DNA from: Stagonosporopsis chrysanthemi
Lineage: Eukaryota > Ascomycota > Dothideomycetes > Pleosporales > Didymellaceae
Assembly: GCA_022560025.1 (NCBI GenBank)
Contig: JAFISE010000031.1
Coordinates: forward strand, 124,001-188,000
Length of the DNA stretch: 64,000 nt
Reading direction: 5' to 3'
In this document: piece by piece, positions 42,738 to 53,496 of the stretch
Numbering within the stretch: position 1 is the stretch's first letter
Layout of the letters: each line of letters begins with the position of its first letter
Position numbers and translations under genes: made by a program
Notes under the pieces: model-generated
Told to the model about the DNA's origin: nothing
Seen by the model: only the letters and a program-made list of their open reading frames with translations
Database searches by the model: none

Positions 42738-45700
42738 ATGGATCCTAACTACACCATGGACGTGGATGATCTTTTTGGAGACTCCGAACATGTCAGCCTG
42801 CAAAACATCACCGCCGTGCCACCAGTAAAGGGGCTTGCTAGGAGGATTGATGAACTCGGGTCGAGTGGATGCTGCCAGTGAGTCCCTGTTATGCGAGCAA
42901 CCAAAGGCCTTTGTTTGACGGGCAGCAGGAAGATTGCATGGTCCAAGAACGGCTGTGTGGCATACATCACACCAGACGGTGCTGCAGTCCACCTGAAGGT
43001 CTTCTCTCGAGACACCGAAACTGGAAAGTGGGATCTCGGTAAAGATGTCGCCTTGGATATCCCACAAGGCCGTGAACACTTTCCGTTTGTCCACTTGTCC
43101 TGGAGCCATCTAGGAAATGACATCGTCGTCGTCGACGCGGCAGGACGTGTGCTGAACTTCTCATGTGCCATGGCCTTGGATAGGATGCAGTACTTCAAGT
43201 CTGAGCTGGCACATCCTGAAGCTGAAGCAGATGGTGTGATAGGTCTGCACTGGCTGGCAATCTACCCGTATGAGCAGAAGGTGAGGACATCGCAACCTTT
43301 CCCAAACCTTTGCTGACGAGAAAAAGAATCACATCGCGTGGTCAGCTGAGAAAGACGGGGAGAAATGGAAATGGAACATCCGCTCCCACATCTTCCACGA
43401 TGCACATCACCCAATTCCGAGCAAAGCCTCTCTCATCTACTTGAAGAGACATGGAGAGCTCGTGTTGAGGTTCCAACAAAACGACAATGCCTGGCAAGAG
43501 TCATCTACCATCCTGGGGCCCATGATCTCGACACAAGAGTCTTTTACGCACGCAGCTTTTGCGTCCAACAATGGTACCTTCCACGACCTGACTTTGCGCG
43601 CATTCACTAATTCTAGATAGATGACAGCCTTTTAATGGCAGCTTATGATGTCGAACGACGGCTGCATTTGTATCGGATAGAAGTCGTATGGCAAGTTCCG
43701 CAGGAGAAGCACAACCAGAATGCTGGACACTTTGACAAGCCTAGCTTACAAGTCTCTTTGATTGCTGTTGAAGAAAGTTGTGAGCCTTTCAACATGATCA
43801 CAAGCGGTCTCGACAACGGCACTGAGGCGAGAGGCACAGCTCCCGCACAACTCACACATCTCAGCTTCCTGCCAGTCACACCAGATACGAACGACGGCTC
43901 ACTGCCCACGATTCAGGCTATCTATTGCAGACCTCCGAATCTAGTCTCGGTGGACCACCTGCAGCCACAAGAGACTCCGTACAGTGTCTTAGTGCGATGG
44001 GAGGTGCACCAGTTCCAGCAAAATCAGTTGCACCCGAGCCTTGACCAAGTCAACTCGAAGAAGAAGACGACCGGCTCGGTGGCGGCGCGAACCGTTTTCC
44101 AGCTCAAGCGAGCGACAGATTTCCCCATGCACGCGGTTGTGCTGTCATGCGCTCCAGTATGGTACCACATGCTCTTGGCCTTCCACTACAGCGACGGCAC
44201 ACTCGAGTTCCGAAGGCGGTTGACCATGGAAATACTTGTCAATGATGGCAACACTGATACTGTGACGTCCCTTTACCAGGCCGGCTTCACTTTCTCGCAT
44301 GGCGAGCCTTCCCTTCATGTGGCCCTCTCGCCAAACTACTGCATATCAGCTTGCATGCAACAAGACGCTAGCATCAAGCTTCGCTCCCTTGAGTACCAGC
44401 GCGGCACACTCTCCCTCTCAGACGACGATCCGCGCAACCCAGCCGCCATCGCAGCTCTCATCCTCCAATCTGCATCCTCCGCAAACCAGTACTTCTCCAG
44501 CGACGACATCTTCAGCGTCATGGGCACGCTATCAGACAAACGCAAGACCGATTTCACCACGCTGCTCTTCGAAGCCCTTCAAGTCAACGTCGACTGCGGC
44601 GTCGACGACATGAACAACAACTACCTCATGCTCCTGGGTCGCTCCCCCTTCTTCGTCAAGACCCTCTCCGCGATGCACCTCCTCGGCCTCAAATCCCCTG
44701 TCGACCGCGACCTCAGCAGCAAAATGGCCTGGATCACTCTCAACGTCAAATACGTCACGCAGATCCTCACCAGCATCACCCGCATGCACGGCCACATCGA
44801 TAAGACCCTCCTCCGCCCAGAAGTCGTCCCGCAGTTCATCGGCATATGCAGATGGATCATGCACTTCATCGCCTACACCATGGACTCGCTTTTCACCCTC
44901 GGCCGCGCCATCGTCGACACCCCTCCCTCCTCCCTAACCACCCAATCCCTCACCACCCTCTTCGCAACACACAACAACCCGGCGATCCTCCTCCTCCTCT
45001 CCGCCTTCCCGCGGCACATGATGAAACTCTGGTCCCAGCCCCTCGCCTGGGTCAAACGCAGCGCGGAAAACTTCACAAACGCAGCGGCGCCCGTCCAAGC
45101 CCCCGAAATCCGCAGACTGTACGGCCCGCTCGCCGCAGCCATGAGCGACATGCCCTTCGACTGGCGCTGGTTCGAGCGGCTGGTGGGCGAAACGCACGAC
45201 GCGGCGCGCGCAGCCCTCAAGGCCGCAAACCTCTCCGACGCCGCCCGCAACGCCGCAGAGCGCGACCTCCTGCACGGCCGCCTGCCGCCCGTCTACCTGC
45301 CGCTCGCCACGCGCCTGCTGACGCAGCAGCTGTGGGACAGCGCCGCGCCCGGCGGCTGTCTGGCCGACAAGCTCGACGCAGGCAGGCTCATGTTCTTCGA
45401 CACCACGTGGTTGGGGTTCCAGGAGAGTCGGCGCGCAAAGGCCTGGCACGACGCCCATGTCGTCGATGTGTGTCAGAAGATGGTGATTCGCGGGGTGGGC
45501 ACGCAGGAGCATCCCGTGACGGCGGCGACGCAGGGGCGGCGCGGCGGCGTGGGCGTGAATGGGCGAGTCGGAGGAGGAGGCGATGGCGCCAGGACCGCAG
45601 AACCCGCTGCGGCTGCCTCTCCGAAGCGCCGGCTGCGCCGCTGCGTGCGCTGCGCCAGCGCCATGGAGGACGTCTCGCTCCACCAGGCCGGGTACACGGC

Positions 45701-45800
45701 GCACCATCTCAACTGGCTGATGGGCATTGCGAAGCACTGTATCTGTGGGAATAGCTGGATGTTGGCGCCGCCCGAGATGGAGACGGAGGGCGGCAGGTAG
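42738..45800 (+). CDS. MED16: Mediator complex subunit 16 (Sin4)
   Basis: Four exons: 42738-42877, 42929-43280, 43327-43573 and 43621-45800, with introns of 46-51 nt and consistent phase; product 972 aa. Med16/Sin4 is a tail-module subunit that receives signals from activators. The beginning is typical: acidic MDVDDLFGD, then RRIDEL and QKIAWSKNGCVAY, the first blade of a WD40-like propeller. VHLSWSHLGNDIVVVDAAGRV and NHIAWSAEKDGEKWKW continue the N-terminal propeller. The C-terminal half is helical, ends with a Cys pattern (RRCVRCASAMED ... KHCICGNSW) that could bind zinc, and contains ARRLYGPLAAAMSD-like segments seen in fungal Med16. It is the second Mediator gene in the window, 28 kb from MED19. 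Confidence 0.9.
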
Positions 45801-46142
45801 ATGGAGGAGGATGGATGGATGGACAGAGCAGATAATGGAGACGCCAGAGAGATCAATCGGATTATGTGCACACTACAATACAACACGAAGACATAGATGG
45901 GGTTCACCAAGCAGAAGAGAGGGAGATCAAGCTGGATAGAGGCATTTCTTCATTCTCATTCATACAGACGGGTGTGCGCTCCGCCTTTTTCCCATTTCAC
46001 ATGGCTGTCCGTCGGCGTGTGACGCGCAAGTAGGGGGTAATTGGCCCTCCCTCCCCTCGCCGGCTGTTCATTCATGCAGCACACACACACACACACACAC
46101 ACACATACATACACTCATCAGCGTGACTTTTTCACTTTTCTT
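45801..46142. other. Convergent intergenic region with (CA)n
   Basis: 342 bp between the stops of MED16 and OLA1. A (CA)n microsatellite of about 13 units is at 46080-46105, less than 40 bp beyond the OLA1 stop. Confidence 0.7.
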
Positions 46143-47576
46143 CTACGACTTGGCCGCACCCGCCTTGAACAGGACGATATCGCCGTCCTCGACGATGTAG
46201 TCCTTGCCCTTTGTCATGATCTTACCCTGGGCCTTGACGGTGGCCTCGTCGCCAAACTCCTTGAGGGTCTTGTAGTTGTAGACGATGCACTGGATGAAGG
46301 TCTTCTCGAAGTCGCCGTGGATGACGCCGGCGGCCTTGGGGGCCTTTGTGCCGTTGCGCAGGGTCCATTGCCTGACCTCGTCTGCGCCGGTTGTGAAGAA
46401 GCTGCCGAGGTTGAGGGCCTTGCGCATGGTGATGATGACCTTGGGGAGGGCGGATTTGGTGCCGATGGTCTTGCACTCCTCGGCGGCCTCGGCGTCGGAC
46501 ATGACGGCCAGGCGCTCCTCGAGCTGCACGGAGATGGGGATGACGGGGTCGCCGGTGGCGTTGGTCTTGACCCACTCGGCGATCTTGGGGAGGTGCTTAT
46601 TCTTCTGGCGAATGTAGTCCTTCTCGCTCAGGTTGACGAGGTAGACGACGGGCTTGGCGGAGAGGAGGAAGAGGGGGTTGATGGTCTCGACCTGGGTGCA
46701 TGGTTAGCAGGGCTCGAGGAGAGGCTGTCCATGTGTAGAGAGAAGTGGGGGTGTGTCGATCAGATATGGACTTCTTTTCAGAACGTTCCGGCGTTACGGG
46801 AACATCAAAGAGCTGGGATTATAGAGCAATCGCTCTTTGTCATCTTGTGACGGGGGAGGTGAGGGCGAGAGTGCGTGTACGTACCTCCTTGGGGCCCCAG
46901 TTGCCCTTGCGGACGTCTTTGCCGTCCTTGAGCATGGCGAGGACCTTCTCGACGCAGGCCTGCTCCTCCTTGAGCTTCTTCATTTCCAGGGACTGGCCGC
47001 CACGTCTTGTCTGCTTGATGAGGTTCTCGAGGGCCTTCTCGGTGAACTCGATGTCCTTGAGGCGGAGCTCCTCGCTGATGATGTCCAAGTCACGGATGGG
47101 GTCGACGTCGCCCTCGACGTGGATGATCTCGGCATCGTCGAAGCATCGCACGACTTGGAAGATGGCATCGACGGCGCGGATGTGCGACAGGAAGGCGTTG
47201 CCAAGACCAGCACCAGTCGAGGCACCGCGCGTCAGACCGGCAATGTCGTAGACGGTCAGGTCGGCGGGGACCCTGGACTTGGGGTTGTACATCTTGCACA
47301 GGTCATCGAAGCGGTCGTCGGGGACGATGACGCGGGCCTCCTCTGGATCGATGGTGGCATAGGGGAAGTTGGCCGGGTTGCCCAGCGAGCACTTTGTGAT
47401 GGCCTGGAAGAGGGTGGATTTACCGACGTTGGCAAGGCCGACCTGGCGTCCACTGTTAACATGTGAGATGAGGTTGACAGCGAGACAGGGCTCTCACTCA
47501 CGATACCGCTCTTCAGACTGTTGCCAGGCCTGCCGAGCAGGAGCTTCTCCTCCACGACGGCTTTCTTGGGAGGCAT
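46143..47576 (-). CDS. OLA1: Obg-like ATPase 1 (YchF family)
   Basis: Three exons: 47576-47502, 47442-46885 and 46691-46143, all phase 0; product 393 aa, the usual length. Ola1/YchF is a cytosolic P-loop NTPase that prefers ATP and takes part in stress response and translation. The P-loop is GLANVGKST at residues 27-35, split from its leader by intron 1. DIAGLTRGASTGAGLGNAFL is the Walker B/switch II region. The base-recognition box reads NLSEKD in place of NKxD, the known reason for ATP preference. The C-terminal TGS domain includes IYNYKTLKEFG-like YNYKTLKEFGDEATVKAQG and GKDYIVEDGDIVLF. Intron 2 (46692-46884, 193 nt) is long for this window. It is head-to-head with the PPPDE gene. Confidence 0.96.
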
Positions 47577-48258
47577 CTTTTTTTTCTTGGGCGCACTGGC
47601 GTAGCTGCGGGTGCAGGCAGGGGGGGTGACAAGTCTGTGGGCAGAGAGAGGGGAGCAAAATTGGCGGGCAGTACTTGCGGCCGGCCGGTGAAGCGTGGGT
47701 ATCAAAGAAGAGAAAAGAAAGGCGAGAGAAGTGGTGGGGGGTATTGTGTATGTAATGAGGGGCGGAGAGAGCTTTGCAGCCTCCTCTCCTTTGGTTCCTT
47801 GATTGTGGATGGTGGGATTGAAAATGCTGGCAAAAGCTAGCCGAGTATATTCTTAGGCGCACCGCCGCCGTGCGCGCCGTGAGCGTCTGCCAAGGCCCGT
47901 CTGCGCGCGCGCCCGAACTGGCAAGGCCGGCCGAGCGCATCGGTGCTGGAGCATGACGGCAGCTGGCGCACACGGCAGCTGGCGGGTGCTGGCCGCTGGT
48001 CGCTGGTCGCCTGGGTTGCTTGCGATAATGCTGCTGCACCGCACACCAAACACCTCTCTCTGTCCCAGGGCTGGTCCCGCCTTTCCTACCGTAACCTCTC
48101 CCCGCTGCAGTGCTACCGCCATAATACCTATCCATGTGCCCGTGACTCCTCCGGCCTGCCGTACCCTGCGCGACCAACCCGACTGCACTGCGCATAGCAC
48201 AGACACAGTGTGGACCCCGGTCGCACCACATCTTATCCACCAAGTACGTTTGCGCAAC
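47577..48258. promoter_or_regulatory. Divergent promoter between OLA1 and the PPPDE gene
   Basis: 682 bp between start codons. GC-rich toward the PPPDE gene and GA/CT-rich near OLA1; no clear TATA box. No coding sequence is supported inside it. Confidence 0.45.
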
Positions 48259-48617
48259 ATGGCTGCGTCGACCCGCCCCAAGCCAGCGCGCAAGAGCTCG
48301 GGCCAGAATCACCGCAGCACCCTCTCGCTGCAGCGCACCGAGGTCACCATCAATGTCTACGACCTGCTGCCGCCGGGCAAGGTCGCGACGGTGCTCTGGG
48401 CCATGGGCAGCTCTCTTCTGCACTCGGGCGTCGTCATCGGCGACCGCGAATACGCATACGGCGGCCACGACCGCCGCGGCCTGACGGGCGTGTACTGGAC
48501 CAAGCCAGCGCAGGAACCGCCTGGGGGGACGTTTAGGCAGTCGATCCTCCACGGCTTTTCCTTTCGCCCAGCCGAGGAGCTGGATGCCATTATCCACGAG
48601 GTGCGCAAACACACACG

Positions 48618-48660
<43 letters not shown>

Positions 48661-49150
48661 CACAGCTAACATGCGCCAGGCCTCGGAAGAGTTCCAGGGC
48701 ACCTCGTACAACCTCCTCACCAAGAACTGCAACCACTTCACATCCTACCTCTGCGAGAAGCTGACGGGGCGGCCTGCGCCGGGCTGGGTCAACCGCGCCG
48801 CTAGCATAGGCGTAGCTCTGCCATGCGTTGTGCCACGGGAATGGATTGCGCCACCGGATTATGATACTGCGGATGGAGAGCTCCTTGACGAGGACTTTGA
48901 CGAAAGATCGTCTATGCTGCGCCACGGCGAGCACCAGGGACGGTACCGCAGTGCGTCCGAGGAGGCGGAGCGCCAGGACGCGCGAGGTGCTGGCAGCAGT
49001 AGTCGCGGTGAGCAGGGAAGCGCAAGAGGGAATCATTGGCATCCGCCCGCAGAGCATGGCCCCCGGCTGGTCCACCTCAAGGAGACCGACAGCAGTGGCC
49101 ATAAGATACCGGCAGCGGAAAGAGCGCCGCTCCCAAAGAATTTGATGTGA
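48259..49150 (+). CDS. PPPDE thiol peptidase, DeSI-like (deSUMOylase/deubiquitinase family)
   Basis: Two exons: 48259-48600 and 48680-49150, phase 0; product 270 aa. The PPPDE papain-like domain spans residues ~28-185. VTINVYDLLPPG starts it, the catalytic His is His55 in SSLLHSGVVIGDREY, and the nucleophile is Cys131 in NLLTKNCNHFTSYL. Family members remove SUMO or ubiquitin from proteins in the cytosol or nucleus. The C-terminal ~85 residues are disordered and charged. The intron (48601-48679) is mostly a (CA)n array, and it lies exactly between the His half and the Cys half of the active site. The neighbour OLA1 is transcribed divergently. Confidence 0.92.
48611..48657 (+). repeat. (CA)n microsatellite inside the PPPDE gene intron
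   Basis: About 20 CA units make up more than half of the 79-nt intron between its GTGCGC donor and its CTAAC...CAG end. Length change here would alter the intron only. Confidence 0.9.
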
Positions 49151-49266
49151 CTCGTCCTACCATGTACACGTACATGCTGATGTGCAGTCTTGCCCGTACT
49201 CCTGATGATGCATATCGTACATGTGACTGATCTTGATATGTCCACAATGTTCCTGATGTAGACACA

Positions 49267-49432
49267 GCCGTCTACATTCACTCCAACAGCCGTCCTCGTC
49301 CACTCCAACAGCCGTCCTCGTCCACTCCAACAGCCGTCCTCGTCCACTCCAACAGCCGTCCTCGTCCACATCAACAGCCATCCTCATCCTCTCCACTACC
49401 ACTACCACCACCACCACCACCACCACTCCACA
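49267..49432 (+). repeat. 22-bp minisatellite and (CCA)n tract
   Basis: A unit of about 22 bp, CCGTCCTCGTCCACTCCAAC plus AG, repeats about five times, followed by a (CAC)n run near 49396-49425. The array ends within about 10 bp of the stop codon of uS11m on the opposite strand and sits between convergent genes. Confidence 0.85.
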
Positions 49433-49437
49433 CCGCT

Positions 49438-50067
49438 CTAACCCAGCCTCCTCGGCTTCTTACTCCTCACACCTCCAAACTTCAGTCTTGTCGAGTCGGA
49501 CAGCTTGACAATCAGCGGCCGGATCTGCTTCCCCTCGGAGCCCAGAATGGCCTTTGTGACAGCCTCTCTCCCCTGGCCGAAGCCGCGGTAGACCAGCTCG
49601 ACCTTCTGGATCTGCGGCAGCAGGCCCTTGTCCTTGATCCTGCTCATGACAAAGGCCGCCAGCTGGTAGGCCGCATCGTAGGAGCCGCGCCCGCCCTTGC
49701 GGAAGCCAATGTTGCCGCACGACACCGAAATGAGCGAGTCGCGGTTCGGCTTGGCCAGCGTAATGTGCGTGTTGTGCTTGGTCGCGTAGATGTTGAGCTT
49801 GTGGCGGTCGTCCTCGTCCCACTCGCGCATGATCGAGTTCTCCAGGCCCCCCTCGGGCACCAGCCCGGAGTACAGGTTGGGATTGGCGCTGTTGAAGTTC
49901 TGGTCGACGCGGCTCAGCAGCGTGTTGATGTCCAGCGGCTGCTTGTCCTGGCCCGGGGGCCCGGCGAGGGCGCGCGCAGTGTGCGAGAAGGGGCGGCGGC
50001 ACGCGGCGCACGCGGCCGACGTCACGGAGCGGAAGGCGCGCAGCCCTGTTGTGGAGTGGGCGGCCAT
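49438..50067 (-). CDS. MRPS18: Mitochondrial small-subunit ribosomal protein uS11m
   Basis: A single exon of 209 aa from the ATG at 50067; an upstream in-frame ATG at 50115 would add 16 residues that come from a GCTGT repeat, so it was not chosen. The leader (MAAHSTTGLRAFRSVTS ... RRPFSHTARAL) is a mitochondrial presequence. The uS11 fold is clear: LNIYATKHNTHITLAKPNRD, SVSCGNIGFRKGGRGSYDAAYQLA and VELVYRGFGQGREAVTKAIL. The C-terminus ends RSKKPRRLG as usual for the family. uS11 lies on the small-subunit platform near the mRNA exit site. It is head-to-head with TIM44. Confidence 0.93.
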   Translation of the reverse strand: MAAHSTTGLRAFRSVTSAACAACRRPFSHTARALAGPPGQDKQPLDINTLLSRVDQNFNSANPNLYSGLVPEGGLENSIMREWDEDDRHKLNIYATKHNTHITLAKPNRDSLISVSCGNIGFRKGGRGSYDAAYQLAAFVMSRIKDKGLLPQIQKVELVYRGFGQGREAVTKAILGSEGKQIRPLIVKLSDSTRLKFGGVRSKKPRRLG

Positions 50068-50337
50068 GCTGCTGTGCTGTGCTGTGCTGTGCTGTGCTGC
50101 TGCAGCGCCCGGCAATGGCAGATGGCAGGTCGTGATGGGACTACATACTAACTAAACTTCTGCGCGACCTCGGACGGAACCCCAGTCCGTGCGCGGCGTG
50201 GAAATATCTAGTATCGCGGCCGCATCACCGCTCACCACCACTCTCATCCCTCGCCGCCCAGTCCCCGACCCGACATCTCCTGGGCTGATTCCATCCCGGC
50301 TTGCGTCTTTGCATCTCACCCCCATCTGCCACCCAGG
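50068..50337. promoter_or_regulatory. Divergent promoter between uS11m and TIM44
   Basis: 270 bp between two mitochondrial genes. A pentamer array (GCTGT, about five copies, 50073-50097) lies just before the uS11m start, presumably in its 5' UTR. No TATA box is evident. Confidence 0.5.
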
Positions 50338-52086
50338 ATGAGGCCGCACACCGCCACCACGCTCGCCGCCACGGCGCGAGGCAGCATACAACCGAGCACA
50401 TACGGGCGCGCAGTCGCATACCGGCGGTTATCGACAGCGCCGTTGGCGCCGCGCTCGTCGGCAGCATCGTCGTCGTTGTCTGATGCCTCGCACCTCCCAT
50501 TCCTGCGCAGCAACTTCCTGCCCCACGACGTCCTCTTCCGCACCGCCGCCGCACATGCCCGCCAGTTCTCTTCCCAGTCTGCGCTCCGCCAGCAGGCCCA
50601 GAAGAAGAAGCCTGCGAGCGAGGGGGCCGCCGAGGCGCAGGCCAAGCCTGAGAAGAGTGCCGAGGAGATCTACGAGGAGGAGAAGGCCAAGGCGAAGAAA
50701 GAAGGCGGCGAGGAGTCTGCCGAGCAGAAGCAGGGCGAGAAAGAGGGCGACAAAGAGGGCGACAAAGAGGGCGACAAAGAGGGCGACAAAGAGGGCGACA
50801 AAGAGGGCGAGCAGAAAGAGGGCGAGGAGGGCGAGGGCAAGAAGGAGAAGAACGGCGACAAGCCCCCGCCACCCCCCCACGGCGACAAGACCCCGTGGCA
50901 GGTCTTTACAGAAACGCTCCAGCAGGAGTTCCAGGCCTCGAAAGAGTGGAACGAGGGCACCAAGCAGCTGTCTGGCACGGTTCACGACTTCACAAACGAC
51001 CCCCGCGTCCAGAGGGCCAGAGAGGCCTCCGAGGCCGCAAAGACCAAGACCGCCGCCGCTCTCAAGGCCACAGCATCGGCTGTCGGTCAGGGTGCGGCCT
51101 GGACATGGGACACCATGCCTGTCAAGGGTGTGCGTGCTGCTGCCAGGGTGACCGGTACTGGTCTTGACTATGCGACACGACCCGTGCGTCAGACAAAGGC
51201 CTTCCAGGCCGTCAAGGAGACCATCGACGACGGCAGCTCCTCGCGGTACGGCGGCTGGGTCGAGAAGGAGGAGCGCAGGAAGCGAAGGGAGCTGCGAGAG
51301 CTGAACGAGCTCCAGCGCACAGGCGGCAAGCCGTCCGGTCCGCTCGAGGAGGATCCCGAGTACGTACCCACACCCACGACTCCCCCAAGCTGACACTAAC
51401 CCTCCTCCAGCGCCGGCACAAACATCACGCTCCACAAAGACGCCAAATACAAAGAAGTCTGGCGCGACTGGAAAGACAACTCCAAAATCGCCCAAGGCTT
51501 CTTCAGCATGAAGCAAGTCTACGGCGAGTCCGACAACGCCCTCATCTCCACCGCCCGCAGCATCACCGACCGCATCACCGGCTTCTTCGCCGAGAACGAA
51601 ACCGCAATGGTCATCAAGAAGTTCCGCGAGATTGACCCCAACTTCCAAATGGAGCCCTTCCTCACCGAAATGCGCGAGTACATCCTCCCCGAAGTCCTCG
51701 ACGCCTACGTCAAGGGCGACATCGCCGTGCTCAAGCAATGGCTCTCCGCCGCCCAGTACTCGGTCTACGCGGCGCTGATGGCGCAGTACAAGACCGCGGG
51801 CTTGAAATCCGACGGCAAAATCGTCGACATCCGCGGCGTCGACGTCCTCAACGCTAAACTCCTCGAGCCCGGCGAGATCCCCGTCTTCATCCTCACCGCC
51901 CGCACACAGGAGGTCCACGTCTACCGCAACGCCAAATCGGGCGAGCTGGCCTCCGGCATGGACGACAAGGTCCAGCAGGTTACCTATGCCATTGGCGTCA
52001 CGCGCATTCCCGAGGATGTCAACAATCCCGAGACGAGGGGGTGGCGTCTGATCGAGCTGCAGAAGAGCGCGAGGGACTACTATTGA
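50338..52086 (+). CDS. TIM44: Mitochondrial import motor subunit Tim44
   Basis: Two exons: 50338-51359 and 51411-52086; the 51-nt intron has a GTACGT donor and CTAAC...CCAG end. The product is 565 aa. Tim44 tethers mitochondrial Hsp70 to the TIM23 channel on the matrix side. A long Arg/Ser-rich presequence opens the protein (MRPHTATTLAATARGS). A charged segment follows at residues ~95-175, including about six copies of the tetrapeptide KEGD coded by a 12-bp minisatellite. The Hsp70/TIM23-binding helical part includes TPWQVFTETLQQEFQASKEW. The C-terminal membrane-binding domain is intact (FREIDPNFQMEPFLTEMREY, then VLKQWLSAAQYSVYAALMAQ and VHVYRNAKSGELASG). It is longer than yeast Tim44 (431 aa), mainly from the leader and the repeat. 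It shares its promoter with uS11m. Confidence 0.95.
50742..50812 (+). repeat. 12-bp coding minisatellite in TIM44
   Basis: The unit GGCGACAAAGAG repeats about five to six times in frame and codes for repeated Gly-Asp-Lys-Glu. It falls in the charged linker before the conserved region. Confidence 0.9.
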
Positions 52087-53296
52087 TCGCCTCGCCTCGC
52101 CTCGTCTCGTCTCGTCTCGTTTCGTCTTCTGTATGCATGACTGTCTGTCTGACTGTCTGCTCCCGTGCGCCGGCACGCATCTGTACCACCACATTGTCTC
52201 ATCTCCTCACTGCATTTTCTTCGCGCGCGTGTGCGGCCGTTGCTTGCTTGACACCTGCAAGCCCTCCGCACACGCGCAGGCATTGCCGGCGTCCAAAAAA
52301 AACAGGCCTGTTTGTCGTTGCGCCCCGCCCCCCCAAAGTCGACGCACGCGCCTTCCCGAGATACACTCTCACGACTCTTCTTCTTCTTCTTCTTCCTCCT
52401 CCTCCTCCTCCTCCTCTTCTTCTTCTTCTTTCAAGGGGCGCTCCTCCAATCTAGGAAGCGCACTTTGGGCTTGCGTTTGGGCTTGATGACACACACTTCA
52501 CTCTGTACGTATACGTGTATAATATATCTGACGAGGGGGGGGGGGGGGGTCTACGGCTGGGCACAGCTGTCCACGCCGTCTGTGCTGTAACGGTGTAGTA
52601 GTTGTGTATAAGACCAGGGACGCGAAGAGATGCCATGGAGCGGAACGCCGTTGAATGGCAATGAAAATGGGAATAGGGAATGGGGAATGGAAATTTCTGT
52701 TGAAGAACGACTCCTTGCTACACACTTTTTCTTTCCCTTTTTTTTCTCCCCCCCCCCCCTGTTTCCTGTTTTAGATCGGCTGTGTTTTTTATCTCATTTC
52801 TGTTAACTCCTCCTCTCCTCCTGACATTCAACGGAGAGAGAGAGAGAGAGAAAGCAAAGACGGAACCTCGATGTGAACTTTTTTCCCCCCCCCAAGATCC
52901 CACACCAGACGTCGTCGTTTCCCCGATGCCGCGAACGACAAAGACTGAAAAGGCGATGTGTGGAAGCGAAGAAACGGTAACAGCAACCCGCACAGCGCTT
53001 CAAGCAACATTGTTGTTGTTGTTGTTATCGTCGACGAGAAAACCCGCGCTGCGTACAGCACGCCGTCGTTTCCGGAAAGAGTGTCCGAAGGGAGGGAAAT
53101 GTAGAAAACCTTGGATGTGGAGGAGAAGAAGGGAAAGGCTGGCGCTGTAGATGGCTTTGAACTCGGCACGGGTTTCATTGGCGCTACGCTATGCTGCGCT
53201 GCATTGCGCGGCGCTGATCGCTGCTCTCTCGCTGACCCCCGAACTCATCATCGTCGTCCGCGTCGGAATGGGGACCAGCATACACGAAACACACAC
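52087..53296. other. Convergent intergenic region rich in simple repeats
   Basis: Downstream of TIM44. It holds a (GTCTC)n pentamer run (about 52095-52125), a TTC/CTC array (about 52375-52432), a 15-G run (52535-52549), a 12-C run (52748-52759), and a (GA)n run near 52832-52852. No gene is supported; the open frames across it are repeat-driven. Confidence 0.6.
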
Positions 53297-53324
53297 TTCT
53301 CCTTCTTCTTCTTCTTCTTCTTCT

Positions 53325-53410
<86 letters not shown>

Positions 53411-53414
53411 TTCT

Positions 53415-53447
<33 letters not shown>

Positions 53448-53480
53448 CCTTCTTCTTCTTCTCCTTCTCCTCCACCTCCT
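53297..53480 (+). repeat. Long (TTC)n array
   Basis: About 180 bp of almost pure TTC/TCT with occasional CTC. Purine strand is (GAA)n on the minus strand. It ends about 17 bp beyond the stop codon of the F-box-like gene, so it is probably in that gene's 3' UTR or terminator. Confidence 0.92.
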
Positions 53481-53496
53481 CCACACCTCCACGCGG

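Noticed and set aside
49267..49432. CRISPR-like appearance of the 22-bp array
   Set aside because: Units are directly adjacent without spacers, and the genome is fungal; it is a minisatellite.
50428..52194. 588-codon open frame antisense to TIM44
   Set aside because: Arises from third-position GC in TIM44; Leu/Gly-rich without motifs.
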